A stretch of DNA of 43,843 nucleotides from Chara braunii (GCA_003427395.1 BFEA01000003.1:253260-297102), one strand, 5' to 3'; shown: positions 21,520-32,028, numbered from the stretch's first letter. Made by a program: numbers and translations. The notes: generated from the letters alone by a model not told the origin.

Positions 21520-23833
21520 GAGTTTATTTAGTTGGGATCTCAAAATTTCAATCCGCTGCAGCTGTGGTTTTGGGACTGTCCAACCGGGAGTCACCGCTGT
21601 CATCGCTGTCAGCCTTCCCCGGGACAGAACGCAGGGTGTATGTCCCCACGCTACGCTTGGGCATCGGGGTGCTGCCAGCCTCTTCGCTGTGTCCCTCTAG
21701 CTCATAATCGCCGTGATTGTCCATCTCTTCCTCTTCATCCTCGGGTCTATGTACAGGGCGACAGCTTCGTCCTGCAGAGAGTACTCTGTGCTGAGGATTT
21801 GAGTTCTGATGACGGAGACCAGGGAATCATCCATGACTTCTGCCGGGCACATCTTGCCTGCAAGTGTGCTATATCAGTGTTTTCCACGACAGGGAGTGGA
21901 ATTTCGTAAACCCCCGTGGAGTATTCCACTGAGATCCCCTCCCTGATTGATCTAGCCAAGGTCCGGTGGTAGCCTAGTGTCGGGATTGCAAATGACACGT
22001 CGGTGTCCACCTGCCATTCACTGCATTTCTATCAGACGGGGACCAGGGACCTGACGGCTTTGGTCTTACGGTCTGAGGCTGCTTCCCCAGTGACATGGGG
22101 GGTGTTGTTCTCTGCCACTTTCTGGATTGTGCAGCATTCCTTCATGTGGCCCTTTCAGTATTCCTCAGTCTGATGGAATAGGCATTTTGTTTGAGCAGCG
22201 ACAATGGTGATCTCCTGTGTGAGTAATTGCTGCTCGTTGTTTTTCTGGACTTTTTGTCTCTGCCCTTCGATGACGTCCACTTTTTTGGCACAATATCCCT
22301 GATCGAATCCTTGGGGGACTGCATTTCTGTGCTGGAGTCAGATTCAGATCCCGAAGCTTCTCTTTCCCTCATTTTCTCGTGGTATCTGAAGGCGCTGGAT
22401 TCAGACAGTTCACTTTGCTGTTGCAGGATGTCATAAGAGTTCGTGGATGCATGGATGCCGGCTACTGTGGTATTGCCCGTCTTTTCTTGGTGCTTCATGC
22501 ATGCAACCTGGATGTCAAATTCCTTTTCCCTCTCATACCTGGCTTTTTCCGGGTAGTCCTTCAGCCAGAGGATGGGGGAGTCTCTGCTGTCTTTGGGCTT
22601 CCCCGTTCCATCCTTCTTGTTCGGTGAGATGCCCATCCCTTTCTGGGTGGCCAGATCTGAATCTGAGTCTCCACCGAGGCCTGGGCCCCTCTGGGAGCCC
22701 TGTGAATTCTTGTCATTGGAGGGGAATTTGTATCAGTGGTTGTGATACCTTCTCTTTTTCTTTCATCATTTCCTTTTTGGAGGAAGGCCTCTCTCTTGAG
22801 GGTGGATTCTGACTGCGGGCTTCGTTCCTCTATAATCTGTCTGACCTTGTTGAGGATGCTTCTGTCATAGTCTGAGTTGGGAAAGGAGTCGCCGGTTTGC
22901 TGTCTGAAGGACTCCAGGTCCCACATCAGATCCTTGATGACTGGAGTCAATCACCGGGTCAGAGTGAAATTTCCCAGGGAGTTTGGTGCTTTTCTTCGCG
23001 CCCATGAAGTGCCATTTACTGTCCGACGGCAGGAAGATGTCAGGTTGCTTGGTCGTTGGAGCGGTGTTGCTGTATGTTGATATCCACTTGGGTTCTGCGA
23101 TGTTGTTGTCAAAGACCCAGCCATCGTAGTCTGAGTCCTTGATGAACCAAATCCATTTTGCTGCGTACTGGGGAGGTTTTTGTGAGACTGAAATGGTTGA
23201 GGCCTTGTCCCCAATGAGGCATCCCCACGTATCTGGGAAAACAGGAGGATTGTCGGTATGTACCTCCAGGATTGCTGTTACTGAATCACAGTGGGGGCCC
23301 ATAAAGTCGGGTGTGGGTAGGACCCACTACACCGCCTTGTTGGCCGGGTATTCCACTTCCAGGCGATCTTTGATCAGCGGGCAACCTTTGAGTGGGATGT
23401 TGTCGAATTGGATCGAGAACTGTTCCCTCATCGGACGCTGTTTGTAAGATGCAGCCGGCGAGACGTGTTTCCGGTTTCCAGCGAGACAGGGAACAAACGG
23501 AGCCATTGCAGTTCAAAGTTTTGCATTTTTCCAATATTTGTGTAGCTTGGCATCTGTGAATACCACCGTCATCATGCTTCTTCCTGGACTGAGAAGGGAG
23601 AATTTGTCGACTTCACTTCTGGTGATTTCATATTCTAGGATCGACGTCACAATCCATTTCCTCTTCTCGATGGGAGAGATTCGAGCTCCGGCATCAGAGA
23701 AGGTGAAGACGAGGGCGTGTTTTTTGGATTTAGCGTTTGTGTCCGTGATTTTGTCTTTTGGCTACGCCCATGCAGTCACTTCTTCTTGTGTTGTCACCTG
23801 TGTTTCGGACTTCGATTGTGGCTTTCTTGCCAT
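21520..23833 (-). pseudogene. LINE ORF1-like protein, degenerate
   Basis: From an ATG at 23831-23833 the minus strand reads MARKPQSKSETQVTTQEEV, a TAG, then KSKKHALVFTFSDAGARISP and WIVTSILEYEITRSEVDKF near 23700-23600, and MTVVFTDAKLHKYW. Later pieces include KWIWFIKDSDYDGWVFDNN (23160-23100), a Ser/Lys-rich region (22640-22200), a Cys/His segment (CLFHQTEEY, then KGHMKECC) near 22170-22130, and LVSVIRTQILSTEYSLQDEA near 21800. Position directly before LINE ORF2 and a Cys/His region near the C-terminus fit an ORF1 nucleic-acid-binding protein. Several stops and frameshifts are present. The family assignment rests mainly on context. Confidence 0.6.
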
Positions 23834-24825
23834 GGATTTGTGGAGCTTCCAGCAGGAAGCGCAGTGTTTCGTGGTCTACTGTGGAGGCACTATGAGTTGG
23901 TGCCTTCTATGCCGCTGTTTTGGCTTTAATGCAGATACTGTGTTTGTGTTCTTTTTTTATATTTTTTCTATCCTTTCAAAGTATTATTCCTCTATGTAAA
24001 GGTTTGTTAGGATTAATTCCTCTCCTTTTTTTCCAACTGCGGGTGGATCGCAAGCAAGGGTGTGATGCGGGGTTGTCAGTGAAGGCTGTTTATGCCATAT
24101 CTAGAAGTGTGGTGGGTAGCAAAGGGGTGAGTGGTGACGAGGGATAAGGAGATTCGTGCTTGATTGTTATGTAAGTTTCTTTTTTCGTTTTTCGTTTGTT
24201 TTATTTACGTTCGTGTGTGTCTGAGTTGGCCGATTCTATCATCAGTGGATTGTGCGGATTAAAGGTATGTGAATCTATAGTGAGACAAGCTTCTTGATAT
24301 TGGTCTGAGAGGTGGTAGGTGCGGTGGTGCGAAGAGAAGAGCCCGAGTACGTGGACGCAGTTGGAGAAGGAGATCAGCTTGAACAGTGGGGTTGGTGATT
24401 GGATAGCAAGGTAGGCGGGCCATTAAGGTGGGAGGGTGGGAGGGTGGGAGGGGGGTTCACGGGGAGGTATCGAGGGGGGGTGGGTATTGAAGTTTTGGGT
24501 AGGATGTTGAGTGGGGAGTGTGAGTGCGGTGGGGAAAGGGAGGTGGGGAGGTGATTTAGTCTAGGGAGCTGTGACCCGTTTGGAGGCGAGCTACATTGAA
24601 GGATGGAGTGGAAGACGTCAGTTAGTGATGGTGGGATCTTGGAAGGGTCTCACCGCTGGATCTTGGTAAAGGAACGGCGAGAAGTGTGGAAACGACTTGT
24701 AGCGAAAAGGTCTTCAATACCTGCAGTACGTCCGCCAAGGTGACTGCTGGGCAGCTGCTTTCTGGGGAGTCTACCCGTACCTTCGAGGGGAGTCCTGGGT
24801 AGCTGTGGCAATGGTGCACGTAGGG
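23834..24825. other. Non-coding region upstream of the LINE
   Basis: No coding frame is convincing. 24400-24560 is G-rich with GGGAGGGTGGGAGG repeats. The part nearest the LINE could be its 5' untranslated region. 24740-24825 resembles the sequence right of the hAT-like element (GTGACTGCTGGGCAGCTG against GCGTGCTGGGCAGCAG), so the transposon probably inserted into a tandem repeat. Confidence 0.4.
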
Positions 24826-25599
24826 CAGAGGTGGCAACTGGGTAACTGTTGCCCGTACCCGACCGTACCCAATTGTAACCGGCAGGCTATGGGCAGGTAC
24901 GGGTACCCTTCCGAAGGGGGGCATCGGTATGGGCAGGCATAAATTTTATTCGTGGATTTCAGGGAGGCACAGTTGCACTGCGTGGAGATCATGGGCAGGC
25001 ATGGGGGGGTACTGGTGGTGAAAAGGGAAAAACCGCAGGTATGGGCGGCCAAGAAAAAAAAAAAGCATGGGTACAACCGTTATAGGGTGCTAAAAAAAAA
25101 AATCAGATGGGCATGGGCGGGTAAGCAATTATGCCGGTTAACCGTACGTAATATCCACCTTCCCCCCCCCCCCCTTCCCCCCTTCCCTTCTTCCCAGGAA
25201 ATATGCAGACTGGCGGAGCTGTTTTTTTCTTAGGCACAATTTTTTTCCTGCCGCAAACGGCAAGAAAAATATTTCAGGAAATTGGGCACTTTTGAAATTG
25301 GAAGGCTCCAGCCTTGCCTCAGAGAGTTCCCCCCTTGGAAATTGGCCGACGGCATGGTTGTACCCGCCGCCCTTCTGTGTGTGCATGCCACTGCATGGCC
25401 ATCGTCTGCCCGTCATGGTTGTAGCCGCTGCCATTCTGTGTGTGCTGCACGGCCGAGAGAGAGACACACAGACACACACACACAGAGGGAGAGAGAATGA
25501 GAGATAGGGAGAGAGAACAGGTAAGTCTCCAACCTTGTGGCTGGCCTCACGCTACTTTCATCGATAGGATGAGCAAAATTGAATGAATCTTCTGCGGAG

Positions 25600-25846
25600 G
25601 GCAGTTAGAGGGGATAGGGGGTGGCTAGGGCCGGTTAGGGGCAGTTGGGGATGGTTAGGGGCGATCAGGGCGGTTAGGGGCGGTTGGGGACAGTCAGGGG
25701 TGGTTATAGGAGGGTGGGTCACAAATGCGGATGGTTAGGAGTAGGGGTGGCGGTTAGGGGCGGTCAGGGACATTATGGGCAGTTAGGGGCGGTTGGGGAC
25801 AGTTAAGGCTGGTTAGGGGAGGCTGGGTCACAAGTGTGGATGGTTA
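25600..25846. repeat. GGTTAGGGG-type low-complexity array in the hAT-like element
   Basis: Irregular repeats of GGTTAGGGGCGGTTGGGGA and related words fill this stretch. Some resemble telomere repeats, but the spacing is irregular and the context is inside a transposon, so they read as an internal G-rich array. Confidence 0.75.
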
Positions 25847-26376
25847 TGGGTGGGTGCATACAATTGTGGGTGGGTACGGGTGGGTAGGGGTGAAGAAAAG
25901 TTTTGGTTGGGTACAGTACAGGTGGTTAACAAAAGGTTTGGNNNNNNNNNNNNNNNNNNNNNNNNNNNNNNNNNNNNNNNNNNNNNNNNNNNNNNNNNNN
26001 NNNNNNNNNNNNNNNNNNNNNNNNNNNNNNNNNNNNNNNNNNNNNNNNNNNNNNNNNNNNNNNNNNNNNNNNNNNNNNNNNNNNNNNNNNNNNNNNNNNN
26101 NNNNNNNNNNNNNNNNNNNNNNNNNNNNNNNNNNNNNNNNNNNNNNNNNNNNNNNNNNNNNNNNNNNNNNNNNNNNNNNNNNNNNNNNNNNNNNNNNNNN
26201 NNNNNNNNNNNNNNNNNNNNNNNNNNNNNNNNNNNNNNNNNNNNNNNNNNNNNNNNNNNNNNNNNNNNNNNNNNNNNNNNNTGGGTGGGTGCATACAATT
26301 GTGGGTGGGTACGGGTGGGTAGGGGTGAAGAAAAGTTTTGGTTGGGTACAGTACAGGTGGTTAACAAAAGGTTTGG
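25847..26376. repeat. 340-N assembly gap between identical 95-bp sequences
   Basis: Bases 25942-26281 are N. The 95 bp before the gap (25847-25941) and the 95 bp after it (26282-26376) are identical as far as I can compare. This is the pattern of two contig ends that overlap but were not merged, or of a collapsed tandem array. The protein frames drawn across the gap have no meaning. Confidence 0.95.
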
Positions 26377-26602
26377 GTGTAGGTGGCCATGGGTAGTCTT
26401 AAAACAGAAAGTCCATGGGCAGCTACAGTCAGAAGGGGTTCAGGTAGGGCAGGTACGGGTACACTTTTTGTTTTTTTGAGCAGGTAAGGATGGGTAAAGG
26501 TCCAGTAGGCCATCTATACAGTGGGTATGGGTGGTTAGTTTTCAAAGAGGGTATGGGTAGGTAAGGTACAGGTATTCCAAAAAATCACAGTTGCCACCTC
26601 TG

Positions 26603-27062
26603 GCGTAGGGCATGCCGGGCGGCAGGGCTGTTGTTCTCCCGTCGAGGGCTGCTTCGTTCCAGTGGAGATGATGTTGGGTGGCTGCACTTGTCTGGGTTGG
26701 AAGGCCAGCTGTTATCCTTGTCCAAATGGCGCGCTGGGGCGTGCTGGGCAGCAGGACTGTCTCTTTCCCGTTGAGGTGGCGCATGCAGGGCGCAGACGTG
26801 ATGAAGGTGTCATCTTCAACTTTGCATGGGGCGATGGCAAGAGTAGCCGCCCTACTTCAAAATTCGAAGCTGGGCGGGCGCGCACGGTGTGGGCATGGCT
26901 GGACAGGAAACTGGCAGGGCGAATTTGCGTGGGCGTCAGCCCAGAGGGCCTAGGCTGGGCGCTAGGCTGCTAGCGCTTTAGCGCAGCGCTGTGTGAATGC
27001 GCTAACCAAACGGGTGCATCCAACCAGCCTATGTTTTTACAATATCTGCAGGTGCTTTGTCA
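26603..27062. repeat. Diverged 129-bp tandem repeat, then non-coding DNA
   Basis: GGGCATGCCGGGCGGCAGGGCTG at 26608 recurs as GGGCGTGCTGGGCAGCAGGAC at 26737, about 129 bp on, both followed by CCCGT(C/T)GAGG. 26960-27015 holds the palindrome-like AGCGCTTTAGCGCAGCGCT and the word GCTAACCAAACGGG. No gene is seen. Confidence 0.55.
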
Positions 27063-27156
27063 AAAATTTGACAACCATTTCTTGAGTAATGCGTGCCACC
27101 CTCATGCTAATCTTCTCTGTATGGTTCCAGTTTTCGCAGATGTTCTAAAGGATACC
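27063..27156 (-). pseudogene. U6 snRNA pseudogene
   Basis: The minus strand carries ATACAGAGAAGATTAGCATG (27101-27122), the invariant core of U6 snRNA with the ACAGAGA box and AGC triad. On either side are diverged matches to the 5' part (AACTGGAACCATACAG where U6 has AATTGGAACGATACAG) and to the 3' end (AAATGGTTGTCAAATTTT against AAATGGTCC-AAATTTT). About 10 nt of the internal stem-loop region are missing and many positions differ. U6 is the catalytic RNA of the spliceosome. No upstream promoter elements are visible, so this is a relic. Confidence 0.8.
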
Positions 27157-27280
27157 ATGGCAATACCCCGTCTCTACGTGTTCTCTTTTTTGTCTAGCAA
27201 CTCTCTCATCTGGTGTTTCATGAAAGAATCTTTGTCCCTCGAGATTTTGTCTAGAAGCTATCTCTTGTGATGTGTCGCAG

Positions 27281-27388
27281 ATGAGTCCTTGACTCCAAAG
27301 ATCCTACGTTTCCAGAGCTTCCCGCTGGAAGTGAAAGGGAAGAACATTGAAATCACTCTTATTGCTCGACGGTGCTGCCGACGGATTG
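27281..27388 (+). CDS. SAC-domain phosphoinositide phosphatase, exon 1 of 4 seen
   Basis: After the acceptor TGTGTCGCAG the exon reads ESLTPKILRFQSFPLEV and then IEITLIARRCCRRI, ending with the first base of a Gly codon before GTAAGA. LI(S/A)RRC.RR.G is a conserved segment of Sac1-type phosphatases, which remove phosphate from phosphoinositides such as PI4P on ER, Golgi and endosomal membranes. The split Gly codon is completed exactly by the exon at 32427. The 5' edge is less certain than the 3' edge. Earlier exons were not found; upstream are a U6 relic and transposons. The following intron is about 5.0 kb and carries LTR element F. Confidence 0.85.
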
Positions 27389-27972
27389 GTAAGATGAATG
27401 GTGCTGACTGATTTGTGGTCCTGGCTCGCCTAGTGTAGAGTTTCTCCCTACTTCAGACCAATTCAAGCCATGTGTGAGGCTGTCCGCTGAACGGAGGTTG
27501 AGGCAGCTTGTTGCCGTTCTTTGTATGTGCTCCGTGACCTTTAAGTAGAATGACAGTGGGTGTAGAATTAATGAGGGAGGGAAAACTACATGAAATATGA
27601 AAAGAAATGCCAACTTATTGCTCGCTGACAGAGAATCGCTGCTGCTTTGACAGCAGGATAAAACCACACGCTGGAAAGTAGAACCTTCAGCTATGTTACA
27701 AGGGCAGTTATCCTGCTGATCCAGTTCCAGACATCTAGACTGGACAGCCCCGTGGACAACCTGAATGTCTGATGTGTTTTGTTGAAAAGAATTCTCCTAG
27801 AAAAGGAAGTTGTGCAGAATTGCAATAAAAATGATGTATGACTGAGGGTCACTTAAACATTCTTTGTGTGTTTCCAGATAGAAATGTAAAAGGAAAAGAA
27901 AATGTTTATGTTTGATAATGGAACCCTTGAGGTTCATATCCCCACCCCCGTTATACCCTGCAAGATGCCCAT

Positions 27973-28938
27973 TGAAACTGTTTTCACCTTTTTGCAGTAG
28001 CAGATGCAGATCCCAGGGCTTGATGCCTAAACCTGTCCCGAACCCGTGTACAGTACAGTTTGCCCCATCAATGTTTGAACCCGTGACCTGCCTCTGAAGT
28101 TGTCTGTTGAAGGCCATTGTAGATAGAAGGGCTGAGTAGGTTCGAGCTGCTACCTGTAGGGTAGAAGTCGTAGCCTATGTCAGGTCGTAGCTGCTGTAGT
28201 TCTGAAGGGTCAACCTAGTCGTAGCTGCTACAGTACCGAAAGCGCAAGTAGGAAGGTCTAGAGTCTTCTAGGACTGCCCCTTTGAGAGTCTCAGAAGCAG
28301 TCCGTAGGCAAGTGGGCAAGTGGGCAGACTTACCAGGTCTAGTCAGCGGTACCAGTCCCAGTTGGACCTTGTCCAGTCAGCAAGTACCATGTGGGAGTGT
28401 GTGCATCCTAGGCCTGAAGGAAAGGAGCAGACCAGCGACCAACTAAGTATAAATCAAGAGGCAGCGTCCAGTTAGTCATTCATTCAGACTGTGCGCCGTG
28501 CGGAAGCGCTGCCTGAGCGCACGCGCCCGAGGAAGAAGTGGGCTGAGAGGGAGACGAAGCGGCCATAGCCGCTAGTTGGTGGTAGAGGTAAAACACAGCC
28601 ATAGCTGCTATAGGTTAGAGATAGTGTACGTGTATGTGAGTGAGTGTACGGCGTGTATGTGAGTGAGTGTGCAGTGAGTTGTGTGTGCGTGTGGGATGTC
28701 CAGGGAGATCCAGGGTAGCATGCGTGTGAACAGAGCTGAGGATACAGCCTGGAAGGGTGTTGTGAGGGCGCACAGGCGCCATAGCCATTCGAAGCAAGTT
28801 GAATCTGAACTGTGTTCTTGGCCACGATATCTTTGAGCTTTGTGTGGGCGCTCGTCACCAGTATGATTGGTATCTGCTCTCATGCATGCTGAGTAAGAAA
28901 AAGATGCATGCTGAGTAAGAAAAAGACGAGTCTGACTG
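27973..28938 (+). repeat. 5' LTR of element F
   Basis: It starts TGAAACTGTTTTCACC and ends near GACGAGTCTGACTG, just before the primer site. It aligns over its length with 30464-31392, for example CGAACCCGTGTACAGTACAG, GGTTCGAGCTGCTACC, and AGGAAGAAGTGGGCTGAGAG. It contains GCCATAGC words near 28560, 28600 and 28780. Confidence 0.85.
28448..28486 (+). promoter_or_regulatory. Predicted LTR core promoter (TATA plus CATTCATTCA)
   Basis: TATAAAT at 28448-28454 is followed by GAGGCAGCG and CATTCATTCA. The same arrangement is seen in the other four family 1 LTRs (minus strand: near 7431-7400, 20552-20518 and 39172-39137; plus strand: 30924-30975 with a mutated TACAAG). A TATA box with a conserved downstream block in every copy suggests the transcription start region. 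Confidence 0.6.
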
Positions 28939-28941
28939 GAT

Positions 28942-28953
28942 TGGTATCAGAGC
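28942..28953 (+). promoter_or_regulatory. Primer binding site (initiator tRNA-Met) of element F
   Basis: TGGTATCAGAGC, the classic plant retrotransposon primer site complementary to the 3' end of initiator tRNA-Met, lies 3 nt after the 5' LTR. It primes minus-strand cDNA synthesis. Confidence 0.9.
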
Positions 28954-29059
28954 TGGTTCCCGCTGTTCCACCTGCCATCGTCGTTGTCACGAAGGAGGAG
29001 GAGCTGCCATAGCTGCGCAGCTGCAGGAAGGCGCTTACCAGCACAGGCAACGATGACGA

Positions 29060-29121
<62 letters not shown>

Positions 29122-29540
29122 AGATTGGTTGTGCGGTTCAGGGAAGGAGGTGGTGGCCATAGCTGCTTAGCTTGGACACACAAAAGAAGACGAAGGAGGA
29201 GACTAGAAGTGAGCAGGAAGAAAGTAAAGGAGGAGGGAGAGACGAAGAAGGGAAAAGAAGCCATAGCCGCGGGTGAAGGTGAAGAGACGAAGCAGGAGAG
29301 AAGCCATTGCCAAGGGTGAAGGTGAAGAGAGAAGAAGGTTGGTGCAAGAGAAGTGGTCGGCCGCCATAACCGAACTTACTGAAGTTGACTGGAGCGTTGA
29401 TCGAAGTGTTGACTAGCATTGACCGAGGTGTTGATTGAAGTTCACCAAGTGTTGACCAAGGTGTTGACCAGCATTGACCGAGGCTGTTGACTATGAAGTT
29501 TGACCAAGTTGGAGTTGCCAAGCCTTCAGCCTATCCCCTC
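28954..29540 (+). other. Leader of element F with (GA)n and GTTGACC repeats
   Basis: A (GA)n tract (29061-29119) is followed by purine-rich sequence with GCCATAGCYGC words near 29006, 29155 and 29262, then from 29385 repeated GTTGACC/ATTGACC words. The same order occurs in the minus-strand leader of element C. No gag frame follows; the sequence jumps to integrase near 29545. Confidence 0.65.
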
Positions 29541-29544
29541 GCCC

Positions 29545-30425
29545 AACCAAAGTGTCCAGTTTCACTAGTCAGAACTGGAAAGAACCGATGAGAGTCTATG
29601 GCTCGTCTGGCCGCCATCCAGAGACCAACGGTCAGACCAAACAGATGAATAAGATCCTGCAACAAGTTCTTAGAATGTATATCAGACCTGATCAAGTCAA
29701 CTGGGATGAGATGCTTCCCAAGGTAGTCAGTGCATATAACAACAGCGTGCATTTAGCAACCTGTCGCACTCCCAACGAAATGCCTTCTACGCAGACCATT
29801 TCAAGGACTGAACCGGGATCAGATCCAGGGGCTGCCACCCGGTACTTGGGAGTTTGCGCTACAGCACGAGAAAGAAATTGCTACCGTGATAGAGAACATC
29901 AGGAAGGCCCAGCACAAGATGATAGAACAAGCCAACAAACACCGTCGCCCGTCACAGTTCCAGGTAGGCGACCTAGTCTGGGTCAAGTTCAAAGAGTTTG
30001 CTCCTGAGGAGGACATCTCACAAAAACTGTTTCCTGCTAATAGAGGACCGTGGCCAGTCCTAGAAGTAAAGGGCGGAGAGGATGGACCGTCCTACACAAT
30101 AGACATTCCAGCACACCTCCACACCTACCCAGTTTTTCACGCGTCAAAGTTGCTGCCTTGCACTACGAGTCAACAGTTCCCATGGCGGAGATCCGTGATC
30201 CATCCGGATATGGACAGAAAATACGACATTGATTGCATTGTAGGTGAAGATGTATTCAGAACTGGAGGTAGAGGTCGTCCACAGAAACAGTACAAAGTTA
30301 GATTTACCTATCAAGAACCAGAAGATGATCGCTGGTTTACCCGAACAGAGCTTCTGGAGACTGGTCCCGGTATAGTCCGGGCCTATGAGAGAGATAAGAA
30401 AGGCAAAGGTCCTGCCGTGCACTGA
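29545..30425 (+). pseudogene. Integrase C-terminal region and chromodomain of element F
   Basis: The frame from 29552 reads FTSQNWKEPMRVYGSSGRHP, GQTKQMNKILQQVLRMYI and SAYNNSVHLATCRTPNE. The catalytic glutamate of GQTE is Lys here. A frameshift near 29780 moves the rest to the frame from 29886: IRKAQHKMIEQANKHRRPSQ, FQVGDLVWVKFKEFAPEED, GPWPVLEVKGGEDGPSYTI, then a chromodomain (GEDVFRTGGRGRPQKQYKV, DDRWFTRTELLETG) ending at 30425. These are the chromovirus integrase tail and its chromatin-targeting domain. Everything upstream of the core is deleted. Confidence 0.88.
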
Positions 30426-30463
30426 AGTATTCTTGGAGGACCTCAAATTTAGGCTGGGCGGAG

Positions 30464-31392
30464 TGAAACGGTTTTCACCTTTTTGCAGTAGCAGATGCAG
30501 ATCCCAGGGCTCGATCCCTAGACCTATCCCGAACCCGTGTACAGTACAGTTTGCCCCATCAATTTGAACCCGTGACCTGCCCCTAAAATTGTCTGTTTAA
30601 GGCCGTTGTAGATAGAAGGGCTGAGTAGAAGGGCTGAGTAGGTTCGAGCTGCTACCTGTAGGGTAGAAGTCGTAGTCTATGCCTGGTCGTAGCTGCTGTA
30701 GTTCTGTACCGGGTCAACCTAGTCGTAGCTGCTACAGTACCGAAAGGGCAAGTAGGAAGGACTAGTGTCTTCTAGGACTGCCCCTTCGAGAGTCTCAGAA
30801 GCAGTCCGTAGGCAAGTGGGCAAGTGGGCAGACTTACCAGGTCTAGTCAGCGGTACGAGCCCAGTCGCACCTTGTCCATGTGGGACTGTGCATCCTAGGC
30901 CCGAAGGATAGGAGCAGACCAGCGATCAACTGAAGTACAAGTCAAGAGGCAGCGTCCAGTTATTCATTCATTCAGACTGTGAGCCGTGCGGAGTCTCTGC
31001 CTGAGCGACTTGTGCAAGGTCTGCATGCGCCCGAGGAAGAAGTGGGCTGAGAGGGAGACAAAGCAGCCATAGCCGCTAGTTGGTGGTAGAGGTAGAACAC
31101 AGCCATATCTGCTATAGGTTAGTGGTAAGTGTATGTGAGAGAGTGTGCAGTGAGTTGTGTGCGTGTGTGGGACATCCAGGGAGACCCAGGGTAGCGTGCG
31201 TGTGAACAGAGCTGAGGATACGGCGTGGAAGGGCGTTGTGAGGGCGCACAGGCGCCATAGCCATTCGAAGCAAGTTGAATCTGAACTGTGTTCTTGGCCA
31301 CAATATCTTTGAGCTTTGTGTGGGCGCTCGTCGCCAGTGTGATTTCTATCTGTTCTCATGCATGCTGAGTAAGAAAAAGACGAGTCTGATTG
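30464..31392 (+). repeat. 3' LTR of element F
   Basis: It starts TGAAACGGTTTTCACC at 30464 after GGCTGGGCGGAG and ends near GACGAGTCTGATTG. It matches the 5' LTR with small indels and substitutions. The TATA box has become TACAAG near 30938. A decayed primer-site-like ATCTGTTCTCATGC near 31348 lies inside the shared LTR sequence. Confidence 0.8.
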
Positions 31393-32028
31393 CGCATTGA
31401 AGCTCACGTGTTCTTTCTGATCGAGCTTGGAGTTGAGTTGACTCAAATGCAAATTGCAGTGGTGCAGACCGGGCAAACTAAACGTAAAAAATGTCGTGCA
31501 GAATTGCAATAAAAGCGATGTCTAGGTCATTGGAGTTCACATGTTTGGTCGAGCTTGCATTTGAGTTGACTAAGTGCAAACTAACCGGATGCAGTCTGGT
31601 GGACAGCCCGGATATCCACATGAGTGTATGGTAGTTTATACCCCTCCAAACTCTTGTTGGGGCTGATGCACTTTTTTGGCAAAAAGAACAAGCTTCGATT
31701 TTAGCTCTATGCACTAAGATCGCATTAACCATACTGTCATTCCAGACTGAAAAGATGTGTCTCCGGGTTCCGACTTGTCTGGATTCAGGGCCTGTAGAGT
31801 CCCAGCAGCCCAGATAGAAGAGGCAGAACTGTATGTGTGGTTGACTGGGCCTTGCATGACTTGTCGGGATATGCCAGGCATGTTATGAAGGGCTTGTCTG
31901 GTCTGAACTAGCCCGATGGACACCTGGATCTGTACATATGGGTTACCAAGACGTTTAGTGTGTTACTGAGGAAACGGCACAGGAGATGGACAAGGCATGG
32001 ATGGCCATGAGAGAGTGCGCAGGTGCAT

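Larger units (their letters stand above)
24826..26602. mobile_element. Non-autonomous hAT-like DNA transposon
   Basis: The left end CAGAGGTGGCAACTG (24826-24840) and right end CAGTTGCCACCTCTG (26588-26602) are perfect 15-bp inverted repeats. The flanking octamers ACGTAGGG (24818-24825) and GCGTAGGG (26603-26610) match at 7 of 8 positions, as expected for the 8-bp target duplication of hAT elements. CAGAGGTGGCAA is a typical hAT-style terminus. Both ends are rich in short GGGTACGGGTA and GGGCAGGTA words, like subterminal transposase-binding repeats. The visible 1.44 kb has no transposase frame; 340 bp are unknown (Ns). It would need a transposase from elsewhere. Confidence 0.8.
27973..31392 (+). 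mobile_element. Internally deleted LTR retrotransposon (element F)
   Basis: Two LTRs of family 1 (27973-28938 and 30464-31392) flank only 1.5 kb: a primer site, a leader with (GA)n, the integrase C-terminal region and chromodomain. Gag, protease, RT, RNase H and most of integrase are missing, a loss of about 4 kb compared with element C. CCCAT (27968-27972) and CGCAT (31393-31397) could be a 5-bp target duplication with one change. The LTRs differ by several indels, so the insertion is not young. It lies in sense orientation inside the SAC intron. Confidence 0.85.

Noticed and set aside
22447-22812. Plus-strand frames across 21.5-24.0 kb as host genes
   Set aside because: They are the opposite strand of the LINE ORF1 remnant and show no motif.
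25600-25846. Interstitial telomere array, because of GGTTAGGGG words
   Set aside because: The words are irregular, mixed with GGTTGGGGA and GGTCAGGG, and lie inside a transposon; there is no run of perfect telomere units.
25836-26479. Long open frames of 120-209 codons across the gap
   Set aside because: They exist only because Ns are read as X; the real sequence is low-complexity GGGT repeat.
24570-27016. Larger PIF/Harbinger-type element, from ACCCGTTTGG at 24574 and CCAAACGGGT near 27006 in inverted orientation
   Set aside because: Only about 10 bp match, no target duplication is visible, and the span would have to include the hAT-like element. Not enough support.
28855-28885. A second primer binding site at GATTGGTATCTGCTCTC
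   Set aside because: It lies within the LTR, differs from TGGTATCAGAGC at the 3' half, and recurs at the same LTR position near 31340. It is LTR sequence, not a second primer site.
28984-29319. Open frames rich in Arg-Glu or Leu-Ser over GA/CT tracts (also at 32 kb, 35 kb and 36.9 kb)
   Set aside because: They are translations of dinucleotide repeats with no conserved motif.
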